This document shows, piece by piece, positions 41,364 through 51,414 of a DNA stretch of 64,000 nt (positions within the stretch are counted from its first letter, which is position 1; the number at the start of each line of letters is the position of its first letter). The stretch spans positions 62,001 through 126,000 of the forward strand of contig NZ_KQ034029.1 in NCBI RefSeq assembly GCF_000970795.1. Direction: 5' to 3'. The notes under the pieces were generated by a model that had not been told where the DNA came from, ran no database searches, and saw only the letters and a list, made by a program, of their open reading frames with translations. The DNA comes from Bombilactobacillus mellifer (GTDB lineage: Bacteria > Bacillota > Bacilli > Lactobacillales > Lactobacillaceae). The translations under genes were made by a program, and so were the position numbers.

Positions 41364-42212
41364 TCAACGATTTAATTCAAAGGGAGTAAAATCTACTTGA
41401 TCCAAATAGCTGCCTGTGCTCATGGTTAAAGATTTGGTCTCCACATCTAAACTATCCAACTGTAATAAAGAAACAGTTTGGTCTTTTTTGGCGCTTACTA
41501 ATTTACCAGATTCAACTAGGACTGTCACTCCTAAAAGTTCACTTTCAAACTCGTGTACCAAATTGCGTAATCCGCTAACCGTACCGCCACCTTTCATAAA
41601 ATCGTCAATTGCGATCACTCGTGAATGCAGTGGCAAACTACGCTTCGATAGTTCCATTTTTTCCACTCGGGAAATAGATCCGGAATCGTAATTGACGCTT
41701 AAAGTAGGCCCTTCCGTTACTTTGGATTCCCGCCGGACAATTACATAAGGTACATTAAGATAATAGGCAACACTTTGGGCAATCGGTATACCCTTAGTGG
41801 CCATGGTCATAATCGCATCAATTGGCTGTTTCGCATACTGTGTCGCGATTAATTGGCCGATTTGCCGCAAAATCTGTGGATCTCCAATTACATCAGATAA
41901 ATACAAATATCCCCCTGGTAAAATCCGCTGCGGATCAGTTAATTTTTGTTGTAACTGTTGTAAAAATTCCGTCGCCATTTGCCGATTAATGCCGGGAGTA
42001 AACAAAACTCCACCCCCAGCACCTGGAATAGTTTCAATGAGACCAATTCCTTGTTTTAAGAAAACATGTTTAATAATGGTAATATCTTCGCTAATAGAAG
42101 ATTTGGCGGATTGATAACGCCGTGCAAAAAAGGTTAAAGGTACCAATTGATACGGTCGATTCTCCAAATAATTTGTCATGTCGACCAAACGTTCACTTCT
42201 TCGTGTTTTCAT
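41364..42212 (-). CDS. purR: Purine operon repressor PurR
   Basis: Binds PurBoxes and is released by PRPP. Winged helix-turn-helix at about 1-75 (KTRRSERLVDMTNYLE), then a phosphoribosyltransferase domain with the PRPP loop VIAIDDFMKGGGTVSG. 282 aa. Neighbours prs and glmU match B. subtilis, where yabJ and spoVG stand between; both are missing here. Confidence 0.95.
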   Translation of the reverse strand: MKTRRSERLVDMTNYLENRPYQLVPLTFFARRYQSAKSSISEDITIIKHVFLKQGIGLIETIPGAGGGVLFTPGINRQMATEFLQQLQQKLTDPQRILPGGYLYLSDVIGDPQILRQIGQLIATQYAKQPIDAIMTMATKGIPIAQSVAYYLNVPYVIVRRESKVTEGPTLSVNYDSGSISRVEKMELSKRSLPLHSRVIAIDDFMKGGGTVSGLRNLVHEFESELLGVTVLVESGKLVSAKKDQTVSLLQLDSLDVETKSLTMSTGSYLDQVDFTPFELNR

Positions 42213-42264
42213 AAGCTGCCTACTTGTATCTTTTTATTTAAATTAGAACTATTAATTATCGTAA

Positions 42265-42291
42265 TAAAAAAGATTGCCTTTGGCAATCTTT
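42265..42291 (-). terminator. veg terminator
   Basis: Minus strand: AAAGATTGCC / GGCAATCTTT stem with a three-base loop, followed by T residues; it overlaps the veg stop codon. Confidence 0.9.
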
Positions 42292-42523
42292 AATCAAAAG
42301 TCAATTGAATGGATTTAGTTAATAAATCCGCGTAACTGTAGGAAACACGATCAAAAGAATTCTCAGCGGGATCTAAGTCCACAACAAAAACAGAATGAAA
42401 GGTCTCAGCTAGTTTACCATGACGACGAGTAACACGTTTGCGCCCTGCTTGGGCCACGACTGTAATATTTTCACCTAGATGACGATCTAAATCACGTTTA
42501 ATTGAAGCAAATGATGTTGGCAC
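42290..42523 (-). CDS. veg: Veg family protein
   Basis: 77-residue small conserved Firmicutes protein; B. subtilis Veg promotes biofilm gene expression, probably through SinR, but a role in lactobacilli is unknown. Strong matches to family signatures SIKRDLDRHLG and SVFVVDLDPAENSFDRVSYSYADLLT. The GTG at 42523 aligns with the B. subtilis start; a TTG one codon earlier is possible. Short leader with the ribosome site in a hairpin (42531-42544). Confidence 0.93.
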   Translation of the reverse strand: MPTSFASIKRDLDRHLGENITVVAQAGRKRVTRRHGKLAETFHSVFVVDLDPAENSFDRVSYSYADLLTKSIQLTFD

Positions 42524-42530
42524 CAAATCA

Positions 42531-42544
42531 ACCCCTTCCGGGGT
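42531..42544 (-). promoter_or_regulatory. Hairpin containing the veg Shine-Dalgarno
   Basis: Minus strand: ACCCC, loop GGAA (a GNRA tetraloop), GGGGT. The ribosome site AAGGGG is the 3' part of the hairpin. With the promoter at 42548-42576 the transcript should begin at or within a base or two of this stem. Confidence 0.5.
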
Positions 42545-42547
42545 CTT

Positions 42548-42576
42548 ATTTTATCACATTCAGGCTAAAAAATCAA
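42548..42576 (-). promoter_or_regulatory. veg promoter
   Basis: Minus strand: -35 TTGATT (42571-42576), 17-base spacer, -10 TAAAAT (42548-42553), only 24 bases before the GTG start. Confidence 0.72.
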
Positions 42577-42598
42577 TTTAATTATTGATTATAACAAA

Positions 42599-43489
42599 TT
42601 ATAATTTAAAATATTGATTAATCTGATTGTTTAACTGTACTAAGGCCGCCAAGGAGAGTTGCTCTGCTCGTATATTATGTTCCAAATGGCAGTTTTGAAA
42701 AACTTGCTCTAAAAGTTGTTTTTGCTTCGAGCCAGCTCCGACATATTTTAACAAATTATTCCATAAGGTCTTGCGTTTTTGGCGAAAGACTGCTTGGACA
42801 AACTTTTGAAATTGGCGATCATCTGCAATCGGATAACGTGGCTGCTTCAAAATATCAAAACTAACAATAGCGGAATCTACCCGCGGCTGGGGAATAAACG
42901 CCTGCGGAGCAACTTCATGTGTCAAAGTGACTTGGCTACGTAATTGGACTAAAACGCTCAAAGCTCCATAAGCGCGATGACCTGGCTGGGCTATTAAACG
43001 CTCTGCCACTTCTTTTTGCATCATTAAAACTAACTGCTGTAAGGGTACCGGTGCGGCTAATAATTTGAATAAAATGGGGGTGGTAATGTAGTAAGGCAAA
43101 TTAGCAACTACTTTCACCTGGCGGTCAGTGAGTCGATTTTGCTGCCAAAACTGCTGCAAATCCAGTTTTAAAAAATCTAAATTCAATAATGTAATATTGG
43201 GATAATTAGCTAGATTGGTTTTTAAAATGGGGAGCAGCCGTTGATCAATTTCAAAAGCAAAAACTTGAGCTGCACTCTTAGCCAGTTGCTGTGTTAAGCC
43301 GCCGATGCCGGGCCCAATTTCTAAAACTATATCTGTCGCAGTTAATTGCGCGCTGGCAATAATTTGATTCAGCACTTGCGGTGTACATAAAAAGTTTTGG
43401 CCGAGACTTTTTTGGGGGCGCAGATGATTCTCTTTTAAAATTAATTGCGTCCGCAAGGGATCTGCAATATCAAATTTTTCAACTACCAT
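42599..43489 (-). CDS. rsmA: 16S rRNA dimethyladenosine transferase RsmA/KsgA
   Basis: Dimethylates two adjacent adenosines in helix 45 of 16S rRNA. SAM motif LEIGPGIGGLTQQLA and catalytic NLPY in VANLPYYITTPI, with the C-terminal KsgA domain containing FRQKRKTL. The ATG at 43489 after AAAGGGA gives 296 aa and overlaps the rnmV end by 11 bases. Loss of KsgA gives kasugamycin resistance. Confidence 0.96.
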   Translation of the reverse strand: MVVEKFDIADPLRTQLILKENHLRPQKSLGQNFLCTPQVLNQIIASAQLTATDIVLEIGPGIGGLTQQLAKSAAQVFAFEIDQRLLPILKTNLANYPNITLLNLDFLKLDLQQFWQQNRLTDRQVKVVANLPYYITTPILFKLLAAPVPLQQLVLMMQKEVAERLIAQPGHRAYGALSVLVQLRSQVTLTHEVAPQAFIPQPRVDSAIVSFDILKQPRYPIADDRQFQKFVQAVFRQKRKTLWNNLLKYVGAGSKQKQLLEQVFQNCHLEHNIRAEQLSLAALVQLNNQINQYFKL

Positions 43490-44051
43490 GTTTTCCCTTT
43501 CTCGCCTGGGCAACGGCTGCTTGCACTTGAGCTAAAGAAATGCCAAACATTTGCAACCTTTGCGGTAATTGTTTGGCATTCGCATATCCAATATGCAACA
43601 GATCACCGATTTGTTCGCGCAACTGGCGCGCTTGGGGATGACCACTCAAACCTAATTCCACCAGCTCACTTTGTGTCAATAATCGCGTGGTGGTAGCCTT
43701 TTGCGGAGTCCAAACGGCTTGTAAAGCTTGCTGGATAACAGCGGCACTCGCATGTTCTAATCCTAAACTACCGTGATGATGAGGCGGCACGGCATCTTGG
43801 CGGCGTAAAAAAGCTTGTTTCACCCCGGGAACTTGTTGCACGATAATCCGACGAATGCGATCACCATTAAAATCAGGGTCGGTTAAAACAATTACTCCCC
43901 GTTGACTTTGAGCTTTTTTAATCAAAGCCAAAGTGTTCGCATCAATGGCCGAGCCGTGAGTTTCAATGGTATCCACTGCCCCTAAAACTTGATGCAAACG
44001 GGCCGTATCGTCACGTCCCTCCACTACAATTACTTCTTTAATTTTTGTCAT
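43479..44051 (-). CDS. rnmV: Ribonuclease M5
   Basis: Toprim-fold nuclease maturing 5S rRNA. Toprim motifs VVEGRDD (about 8-14) and VLTDPDFNGDRIRR are intact. The ATG at 44051 (protein start MTKIKEVIVVEGRDD) gives 190 aa and overlaps tatD by 14 bases. tatD-rnmV-rsmA is a conserved string. Confidence 0.94.
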   Translation of the reverse strand: MTKIKEVIVVEGRDDTARLHQVLGAVDTIETHGSAIDANTLALIKKAQSQRGVIVLTDPDFNGDRIRRIIVQQVPGVKQAFLRRQDAVPPHHHGSLGLEHASAAVIQQALQAVWTPQKATTTRLLTQSELVELGLSGHPQARQLREQIGDLLHIGYANAKQLPQRLQMFGISLAQVQAAVAQARKGKHGS

Positions 44052-44817
44052 GAATTTGATAAACCTCACAGGCATTTTTAAAAGTATGTTGGGCAACAAT
44101 GTTTAATGGCAAAACCCGATAATTGGCTACAGCTTGGGCCACAAAATAGGTATAGGCGGGTTGATTAAGCTTGCCTCGCTGTGGTTCCGGTGCCAGATAA
44201 GGTGCATCTGTTTCCAACAACAGCCGTTGTAAGGGCACATTTTGTGCCGCTAATTGGACAGCAGTCGCATTTTTAAAAGAAACCACACCACTAAAGGACA
44301 CATAACAACCTAAGGCTAAAAATTTATCTAACCACGCTAAAGAACCATTAAAGCTGTGCATAACCATTCCTGCTGCAACCGGATGCCGGCGTAAAATCTG
44401 ATAAGTATCCGCCCACGCTTCGCGTGTATGAATATTGACGGGCAAATGATATTGTTGGGCGATTTCCAATTGCTCAATAAACGCTTTTTGTTGCACTCGA
44501 GGCTCAGGGTTTTGTTCCCAATAATAATCAAGACCAATCTCACCGATGGCGACCACTTTGGGGCTCTGAATATCCTCCACCAACTGCTTTTGTTGGCTTA
44601 AATTGAAAAACGCCGCGGCTTCCGGATGCCAACCAATGACAGCATGTATTTGCGAATGCTGTTTTGCTAAAGTTAATGCCCGTTGATTGAGTTGGGCATC
44701 CGAACCCACCACAGCCAACTCTTGCACATTGTATTTTTGAGCCTGCTGTAAATAATAATCCACTTGATTCCATAATTGAGGATCATTTAAATGAGTATGT
44801 GAATCAAATAATTGCAC
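44038..44817 (-). CDS. tatD: TatD family metal-dependent deoxyribonuclease
   Basis: TIM-barrel hydrolase with the metal-binding DSHTHLND (4-11), GEIGLDYYW, and ETDAPYLAP. The family shows 3'-5' exonuclease activity on DNA/RNA. 259 aa. It starts 12 bases after metG. Confidence 0.94.
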   Translation of the reverse strand: MQLFDSHTHLNDPQLWNQVDYYLQQAQKYNVQELAVVGSDAQLNQRALTLAKQHSQIHAVIGWHPEAAAFFNLSQQKQLVEDIQSPKVVAIGEIGLDYYWEQNPEPRVQQKAFIEQLEIAQQYHLPVNIHTREAWADTYQILRRHPVAAGMVMHSFNGSLAWLDKFLALGCYVSFSGVVSFKNATAVQLAAQNVPLQRLLLETDAPYLAPEPQRGKLNQPAYTYFVAQAVANYRVLPLNIVAQHTFKNACEVYQIHDKN

Positions 44818-44829
44818 CCGCTTTAACCT

Positions 44830-46872
<2,043 letters not shown>

Positions 46873-46936
46873 TTATAGCATTACCAGCAACCACACAAAA
46901 GTCATACTGTTAGAAATCTATTAGCTGTTATCGGTG

Positions 46937-47191
46937 TTATTGGGACTGGGAATTTTGAAGTAAATGTGCTTGATATTGATGTGTAATAATCTGCAGATCT
47001 TCGGCTAATGCAGCTAAATACTGTTGATACTGGGCAGGAAATTCTTTTATTTGATTAGCCTGGGCGACACTTAATTGTGGTGTCTTTGTTTGTTGAAATG
47101 CCTGTTGTGCCACTGTCAATTTTTCAGCAAAAAGTTGTAAAATTTGTTGGTCTAGCTCCTGCATTTGTGTTTGCCAAGCCGTTGCTGCCAT
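46937..47191 (-). CDS. Small all-helical protein, unknown function
   Basis: 84 residues, very rich in Gln (LSVAQANQIKEFPAQYQQYL). The first 40 residues (WQTQMQELDQQILQLFAEKLTVAQQAF) have the helical spacing of a chorismate mutase type II first helix (LD..IL.L...R), but the catalytic arginines are not obvious, so I do not assign that activity. Start ATG 47191, seven bases after GGAGG that lies inside the end of the sirtuin gene; the two are coupled. Confidence 0.6.
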   Translation of the reverse strand: MAATAWQTQMQELDQQILQLFAEKLTVAQQAFQQTKTPQLSVAQANQIKEFPAQYQQYLAALAEDLQIITHQYQAHLLQNSQSQ

Positions 47192-47193
47192 CA

Positions 47194-47886
47194 CTATTCC
47201 TCCAATTTATCGAAAATTTTCGTAGCATCTCCCACCAGCATTGTCGCCTGCTGCGGTATCGCTAATGGGGTTTTATTAACTGCTACTAGCTGTGCAGCAG
47301 CCGAACGAAATTGAATTAATCCGGCAAATGGATAAACTTGAAAACTAGTCCCCACCACTACAATTAGATCTGCTTGTTGGACGGCTTGAATTGCTCGTTG
47401 CACATTTTGTTCGGCAATACCTTCACCGTATAGTACCACTTGGCTGCGAATAATTCCGCCGCAATCTTGATGATGATAATCCTGTAAATAATCTTGCCAA
47501 GGTACTGCCTGTTGACATTTCGTACAATATGTTTGATATAAATTGCCATGAAATTCTACTAAGTTATGTGCTCCGGCCTGTCGATCTAAGCCGTCAATAT
47601 TTTGCGTAATCACCATTCCTTTGTGATTCGTAATAGCGGCCATCTTACGATGAATCACATTGGGCTGGGCTTCGGGAAAGAAGAGATTTTCTTTGACAAA
47701 ATTCCAAAAGTCTTGCGGATGTTGAATAAAATTGTCATGACTTAAAGCATATTCTGCATTTTGTTTACCGGCATAAACCCCAGTTTCGGAACGATAGTCG
47801 GGGATCCCTGAAGCCGTAGATACACCGGCTCCTGTCATAAAAACCACATAATGAGCTTGTTGAATGGCTTGATTTAAATCGAACAT
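47194..47886 (-). CDS. SIR2-family NAD-dependent protein deacylase
   Basis: Removes acyl groups from lysine using NAD. MTGAGVSTASGIPDYRS (17-33), TQNID (94-98), catalytic His113 in EFHGN, and VVVGTSFQVYPFA. The zinc ribbon has Cys121-X2-Cys124 but the second pair reads HQDC, so His139 stands where a Cys is usual, with Cys142. 230 aa. It lies 19 bases downstream of the HELHH gene and is coupled to the small helical protein. Confidence 0.9.
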   Translation of the reverse strand: MFDLNQAIQQAHYVVFMTGAGVSTASGIPDYRSETGVYAGKQNAEYALSHDNFIQHPQDFWNFVKENLFFPEAQPNVIHRKMAAITNHKGMVITQNIDGLDRQAGAHNLVEFHGNLYQTYCTKCQQAVPWQDYLQDYHHQDCGGIIRSQVVLYGEGIAEQNVQRAIQAVQQADLIVVVGTSFQVYPFAGLIQFRSAAAQLVAVNKTPLAIPQQATMLVGDATKIFDKLEE

Positions 47887-47905
47887 ACAATCACCTTTCT
47901 TTAGA

Positions 47906-48841
47906 TTAAGTCCGCAGCTGATATTGAATTTGCTGCTGTTGTAAAAACTCTTGCACTGGTTGTTGATACCATTGTTGATACACCAATGAAGTCACTTTGG
48001 TCGCTGAAAGCAATTCCCCGGCATTTTGTTGATCTTGACGACCGACTAAAGCATAAGCGCGCTGATGCGTTTTTAATGAATTAAAGGGCAAATGTTTGAT
48101 GAAAAAGAGTTGCTCTACAGTTAACCGCAATTGCCGGGGACTCAAAACCGGCGCCAAACTAATAAAATCACTGTAAGGCAAAGCTAAGTATTGATGTTGT
48201 TCTAATAGCTGGCTATATCGCTGCCATAACTCCACAATACTACGATGAATGCCCGTAGGTGTTGCCCGTAAATGCTTTTTTAATTGTTGATAGAGTGTCT
48301 GGGCCGCCACAAAGGCAGCCGCATAAGTGGTTTGCCAATCAGCCAAATCTTGACCGCCACTAAAAGTCAAAGCATCCAGCAGCATTAAGACCTGTAATGG
48401 AAAATAATTACTAGCTGTAGGCACCTTGTGGGCTATTCCCTGAATGAAATCATGTTCGATTGCAGGCGTAATTTCCTGGCGGGCCCGCTGCTGGTCCATA
48501 ATCAAACCATGTTCCACACTGCCGACCAGAGCTTGTGCAGTAATTTGAATTTGCTGATCTAATTCCGGTCGGGCGGTGGTTACCGGAAACTGAACTTGTG
48601 GTCCCAATGTAATTTCAAACAAAACATGATGCAATTCATGTGCTAAGGTAAAATCGGGTTGTGTTGAATGAACTAAAATAATATGCACGTTGCCTTGAGC
48701 ATCGCGCCGATGTCCTGATTGATCAAACGCTACCCATTCTTCTTGTCGCGGTTCAGTCTCTAAAATAATCTGTCCATCTAAGCGGTCTTGCACTTCGTTA
48801 AATAAAGCCTGGACTGCTGGTTGGAAAGCTTGAATTTGCAT
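47906..48841 (-). CDS. Putative zinc metallopeptidase-like protein (HELHH)
   Basis: Unrecognised 311-residue protein. The clearest feature is TLAHELHHVLFE (HELHH at 68-72), the two-His-one-Glu zinc motif of gluzincin/IrrE-type peptidases. VEHGLIMD (109-116) about 40 residues later may supply the third ligand. No signal peptide or TM is visible, so it is probably cytosolic. Glu/Gln-rich helices fill the C-terminal half. Similar lactobacillar proteins may carry the name IpaB/EvcA family; that label has no functional support. Divergent from the PEBP gene. Confidence 0.65.
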   Translation of the reverse strand: MQIQAFQPAVQALFNEVQDRLDGQIILETEPRQEEWVAFDQSGHRRDAQGNVHIILVHSTQPDFTLAHELHHVLFEITLGPQVQFPVTTARPELDQQIQITAQALVGSVEHGLIMDQQRARQEITPAIEHDFIQGIAHKVPTASNYFPLQVLMLLDALTFSGGQDLADWQTTYAAAFVAAQTLYQQLKKHLRATPTGIHRSIVELWQRYSQLLEQHQYLALPYSDFISLAPVLSPRQLRLTVEQLFFIKHLPFNSLKTHQRAYALVGRQDQQNAGELLSATKVTSLVYQQWYQQPVQEFLQQQQIQYQLRT

Positions 48842-48938
48842 TCTATCACCTAGTTAAAACTCATAATTAGTATCTATTAGAGTATAATTAATTATAATTA
48901 ATAGTATTATAGCACGCTTTACGAAAGGAGTTTTTAGC

Positions 48939-49451
48939 TTGAAAGTCAGTGTAAAATTAGATAGTAACAATCAATTACCAGCTGCTTATGGGAAATTCGC
49001 CAATCCTGAAGATTTTAAAAATCACTATCCCTTGCGATCTTTTCCAATACAAATAAGTGCATTACCGGCTCAAACTCGTACTTGGGCTTTTACTTTCACG
49101 GATCCAGACTCTATTCCCGTATGTGGTTTTTCGTGGATTCACTGGTCGGGTGCAAATTTACCTGCAGAAGTTTTAGAATTGCCAGCCAATGCCAGCCAAC
49201 AACCACCAGTAGCTTTTTTACAAGGCAAAAATTCCACCATTAGTTCTTTTATCGGCGAAACGGATCCGACTATCTATGAACATTATGTGGGACCTACCCC
49301 ACCAGATCAGCTGCATCGCTATGAATTACGTGTCTACGCCGTAGATCAAATTCTGCCTTTAACCAACGGCTTTTGGCTGAATGAATTACAACATGCCCTC
49401 ACTGGTCACATCTTAGCTCATGCCAAAATCATTTTGCCTTATCGAGCCTAA
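48939..49451 (+). CDS. YbhB/YbcL family Raf kinase inhibitor-like (PEBP) protein
   Basis: Phosphatidylethanolamine-binding-protein fold. Ligand-pocket motifs TFTDPDSIPVCGFSWIHW and YVGPTPPDQLHRYELRVYA are clear. Bacterial members have no established role. Start TTG at 48939 after GAAAGGAG. 170 aa, monocistronic, terminated at 49498-49529. Confidence 0.9.
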   Translation: MKVSVKLDSNNQLPAAYGKFANPEDFKNHYPLRSFPIQISALPAQTRTWAFTFTDPDSIPVCGFSWIHWSGANLPAEVLELPANASQQPPVAFLQGKNSTISSFIGETDPTIYEHYVGPTPPDQLHRYELRVYAVDQILPLTNGFWLNELQHALTGHILAHAKIILPYRA

Positions 49452-49497
49452 TTGTATAAAACCCTTGGTAGGATTGATTTTGAAATTTGCGAAATAT

Positions 49498-49529
49498 AAA
49501 AAACTCCTGGACCAGCAAGGAGTTTTTTT
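49498..49529 (+). terminator. Terminator of the PEBP gene
   Basis: ACTCCT / AGGAGT stem preceded by A and followed by seven T, about 47 bases after the stop. Confidence 0.8.
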
Positions 49530-49574
49530 GGTAATCAATAATTTGTAGTTAAGCTTTCTCCATTATTGGATCTT

Positions 49575-50519
49575 TTAAGATTTGGGTAAGCTATTGTCCT
49601 TCAAATTAAATGAAAGAAAGGGAGTTTGTTGATGTTTTAATTGGCGGATATACTCTACTAATATGCCTTCCCGTAAACCATTGCGGCAAAATTGTACCTG
49701 CTGTACTTGAAAGTGTTCCATGATTGTTGCTAAAGGTAACAACCCCACGGGCATAAAAGGCGCCCGCTGCGGTTCCATCTGAGATAATTTTAAATTTTCT
49801 GCCAAGGAGTTATTAATAATTTTGACTATCCACTTCTGTAATTGCTTACGTGTAAGCCAGGTAGCAGGTGAAGCTCCGATTATCTCCATTAGACAGCGAT
49901 GCACCCCGCCTAACATTACCAGGTGTGAGATTGTCTTGTGCGAGATCGATTGCAAACTGGTTAAAATTAAGCTTCGGATTTGGGATTGCTGGGCGGCGTT
50001 CAATTGCTGTGGTTGTTGCAACAAATCAAACAGATTAACCGCTCCCCATGGCCAGCTGCCAGTTTGCTGTAATCGTCGCTGTTGCACGACCCCTAATTCA
50101 AAACTGCCGCCACCAGTATCTAAAAATAAAAAATCAGCTTGCAAACAGGATTGTTGCACTGCCAAAAAATCATAATATGCTTCTTGTTGACCCGTCAACA
50201 CCGTAATTTTTATATCTGCTACTTGCTGGGCTGTTTGGATAAAAGCGCTTTGGTTACTAGCCTTACGCACCGCTTCAGTGGCCGTGGCCACAACTTGCTG
50301 AATTCGGTGTGACTTAATGATGGTTTGAAACTTGCGTAAAGCTTGAATGCCCGCTTGAAAATTAGCTGAATTGATGGCACCAGTCGTCGTCCGGTTTTTA
50401 GCCAGTTGCACAAATTCACGATATCGTTGAATTTCTTGAACTTGATATTGATCATCAATTTGATACAGGGCCATCCGAATAGAATTAGAACCAATATCAA
50501 TGAGAGCAATTTTTTGCAT
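49575..50519 (-). CDS. Ppx/GppA family phosphatase
   Basis: Actin-like ATPase-fold phosphatase that acts on polyphosphate ends or pppGpp. ALIDIGSNSIRMALY (5-19), ATATEAVRKA, FLDTGGGSFEL and GLREGILVEY are present. At 314 aa it is the short, single-module form. The usual neighbour ppk is not here. The ATG at 50519 follows GGAG by nine bases. Confidence 0.9.
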   Translation of the reverse strand: MQKIALIDIGSNSIRMALYQIDDQYQVQEIQRYREFVQLAKNRTTTGAINSANFQAGIQALRKFQTIIKSHRIQQVVATATEAVRKASNQSAFIQTAQQVADIKITVLTGQQEAYYDFLAVQQSCLQADFLFLDTGGGSFELGVVQQRRLQQTGSWPWGAVNLFDLLQQPQQLNAAQQSQIRSLILTSLQSISHKTISHLVMLGGVHRCLMEIIGASPATWLTRKQLQKWIVKIINNSLAENLKLSQMEPQRAPFMPVGLLPLATIMEHFQVQQVQFCRNGLREGILVEYIRQLKHQQTPFLSFNLKDNSLPKS

Positions 50520-50676
50520 CTTGCTGTTCTCCTTCAATGCATTCTGTTTTTAGAATACACAACAATTCCCAGAAAAGCGACGACTTTAATTAAATTATCC
50601 GAAGGATTTTTAGATCAGGATGATTGTTGACCAAACATAGCTAAAATAACTTCTTCACACTGAAAACTGAAGGCTC

Positions 50677-50707
50677 AAAAAAAGTGTCAACTTTAACGTT
50701 CACACTT
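50677..50707 (-). terminator. Terminator of the marR-MDR-DUF4811 operon
   Basis: Minus strand: AAGTGTGAAC / GTTGACACTT stem with one mismatch and seven T; the start of the stem overlaps the stop region of the DUF4811 gene. Confidence 0.82.
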
Positions 50708-51414
50708 TATTTTATTAATGCTTGATAAGCTTGTTTTTGAAAACGCTGTTGATTATAGCGGATTAATTGCTGTCGTTGCTGTGACGTAAGCTGCGGCTGT
50801 TGTTTGACCGCCTCAGCCAGAGATTGCTGTACTTGTTGTTGAATTTGACTTGTTACTTGGCTGCGAATAGCGGGATTTTGGAGTTTACGCTGCAGTTTTT
50901 GAGCTTGTTGGGTGGATAAGACCAGCCAGGTCTGTGGGATTTTAAAATTGTAATGTCGCTGAATCAGTTCATGGTCATTATTAGCAATCCCAAATAAAAA
51001 CCGACTCCAACCATTGGAATACACCCATTCTTGCCGGCGCGTTTCCAGTTGTGCGGTCGAGCGCTGGGTAGTGTGCACCTTCCAGGTAGCTGTCGTCGTT
51101 TTAGTCGCTTGGGGCTTGGTCGATCCTGGCACGCGATACAAGTAAACACGTTCTTGGTGCGCTGTACCTAAATCACGATATAACAGTGCTGATAGATGAG
51201 TGGCTGAAAGACTAGATTCCAATGGCACAGTTTGCACTTGGGTAACTTTTTTCATGCCCCAGTGATAAGTACTATTACCAATAATCGCCACCAAAATAAT
51301 GACAATTAACCCGTCGCAAATGCCCCGCGTCCAATTGCCTATTCGGCGATTACGTAAATAAACACCACCAAAGTAACCAATTAATGTCACAATTACTAAT
51401 AAAATAATTATCAT
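50707..51414 (-). CDS. DUF4811 domain membrane protein
   Basis: 235 residues: two N-terminal TM segments (about 1-18 and 33-52) and a long extracytoplasmic or cytoplasmic Gln-rich part ending in a helical tail. Proteins of this kind are found next to drug pumps in lactobacilli, which is the arrangement here: its ATG directly follows the pump stop (TAAATG). A helper or accessory role for the pump is inference. Confidence 0.75.
   Translation of the reverse strand: MIIILLVIVTLIGYFGGVYLRNRRIGNWTRGICDGLIVIILVAIIGNSTYHWGMKKVTQVQTVPLESSLSATHLSALLYRDLGTAHQERVYLYRVPGSTKPQATKTTTATWKVHTTQRSTAQLETRRQEWVYSNGWSRFLFGIANNDHELIQRHYNFKIPQTWLVLSTQQAQKLQRKLQNPAIRSQVTSQIQQQVQQSLAEAVKQQPQLTSQQRQQLIRYNQQRFQKQAYQALIK

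Noticed and set aside
46937-47191. Chorismate mutase
   Set aside because: Helix pattern is similar at the N-terminus, but the active-site Arg/Lys set is not seen and no aromatic genes are near.
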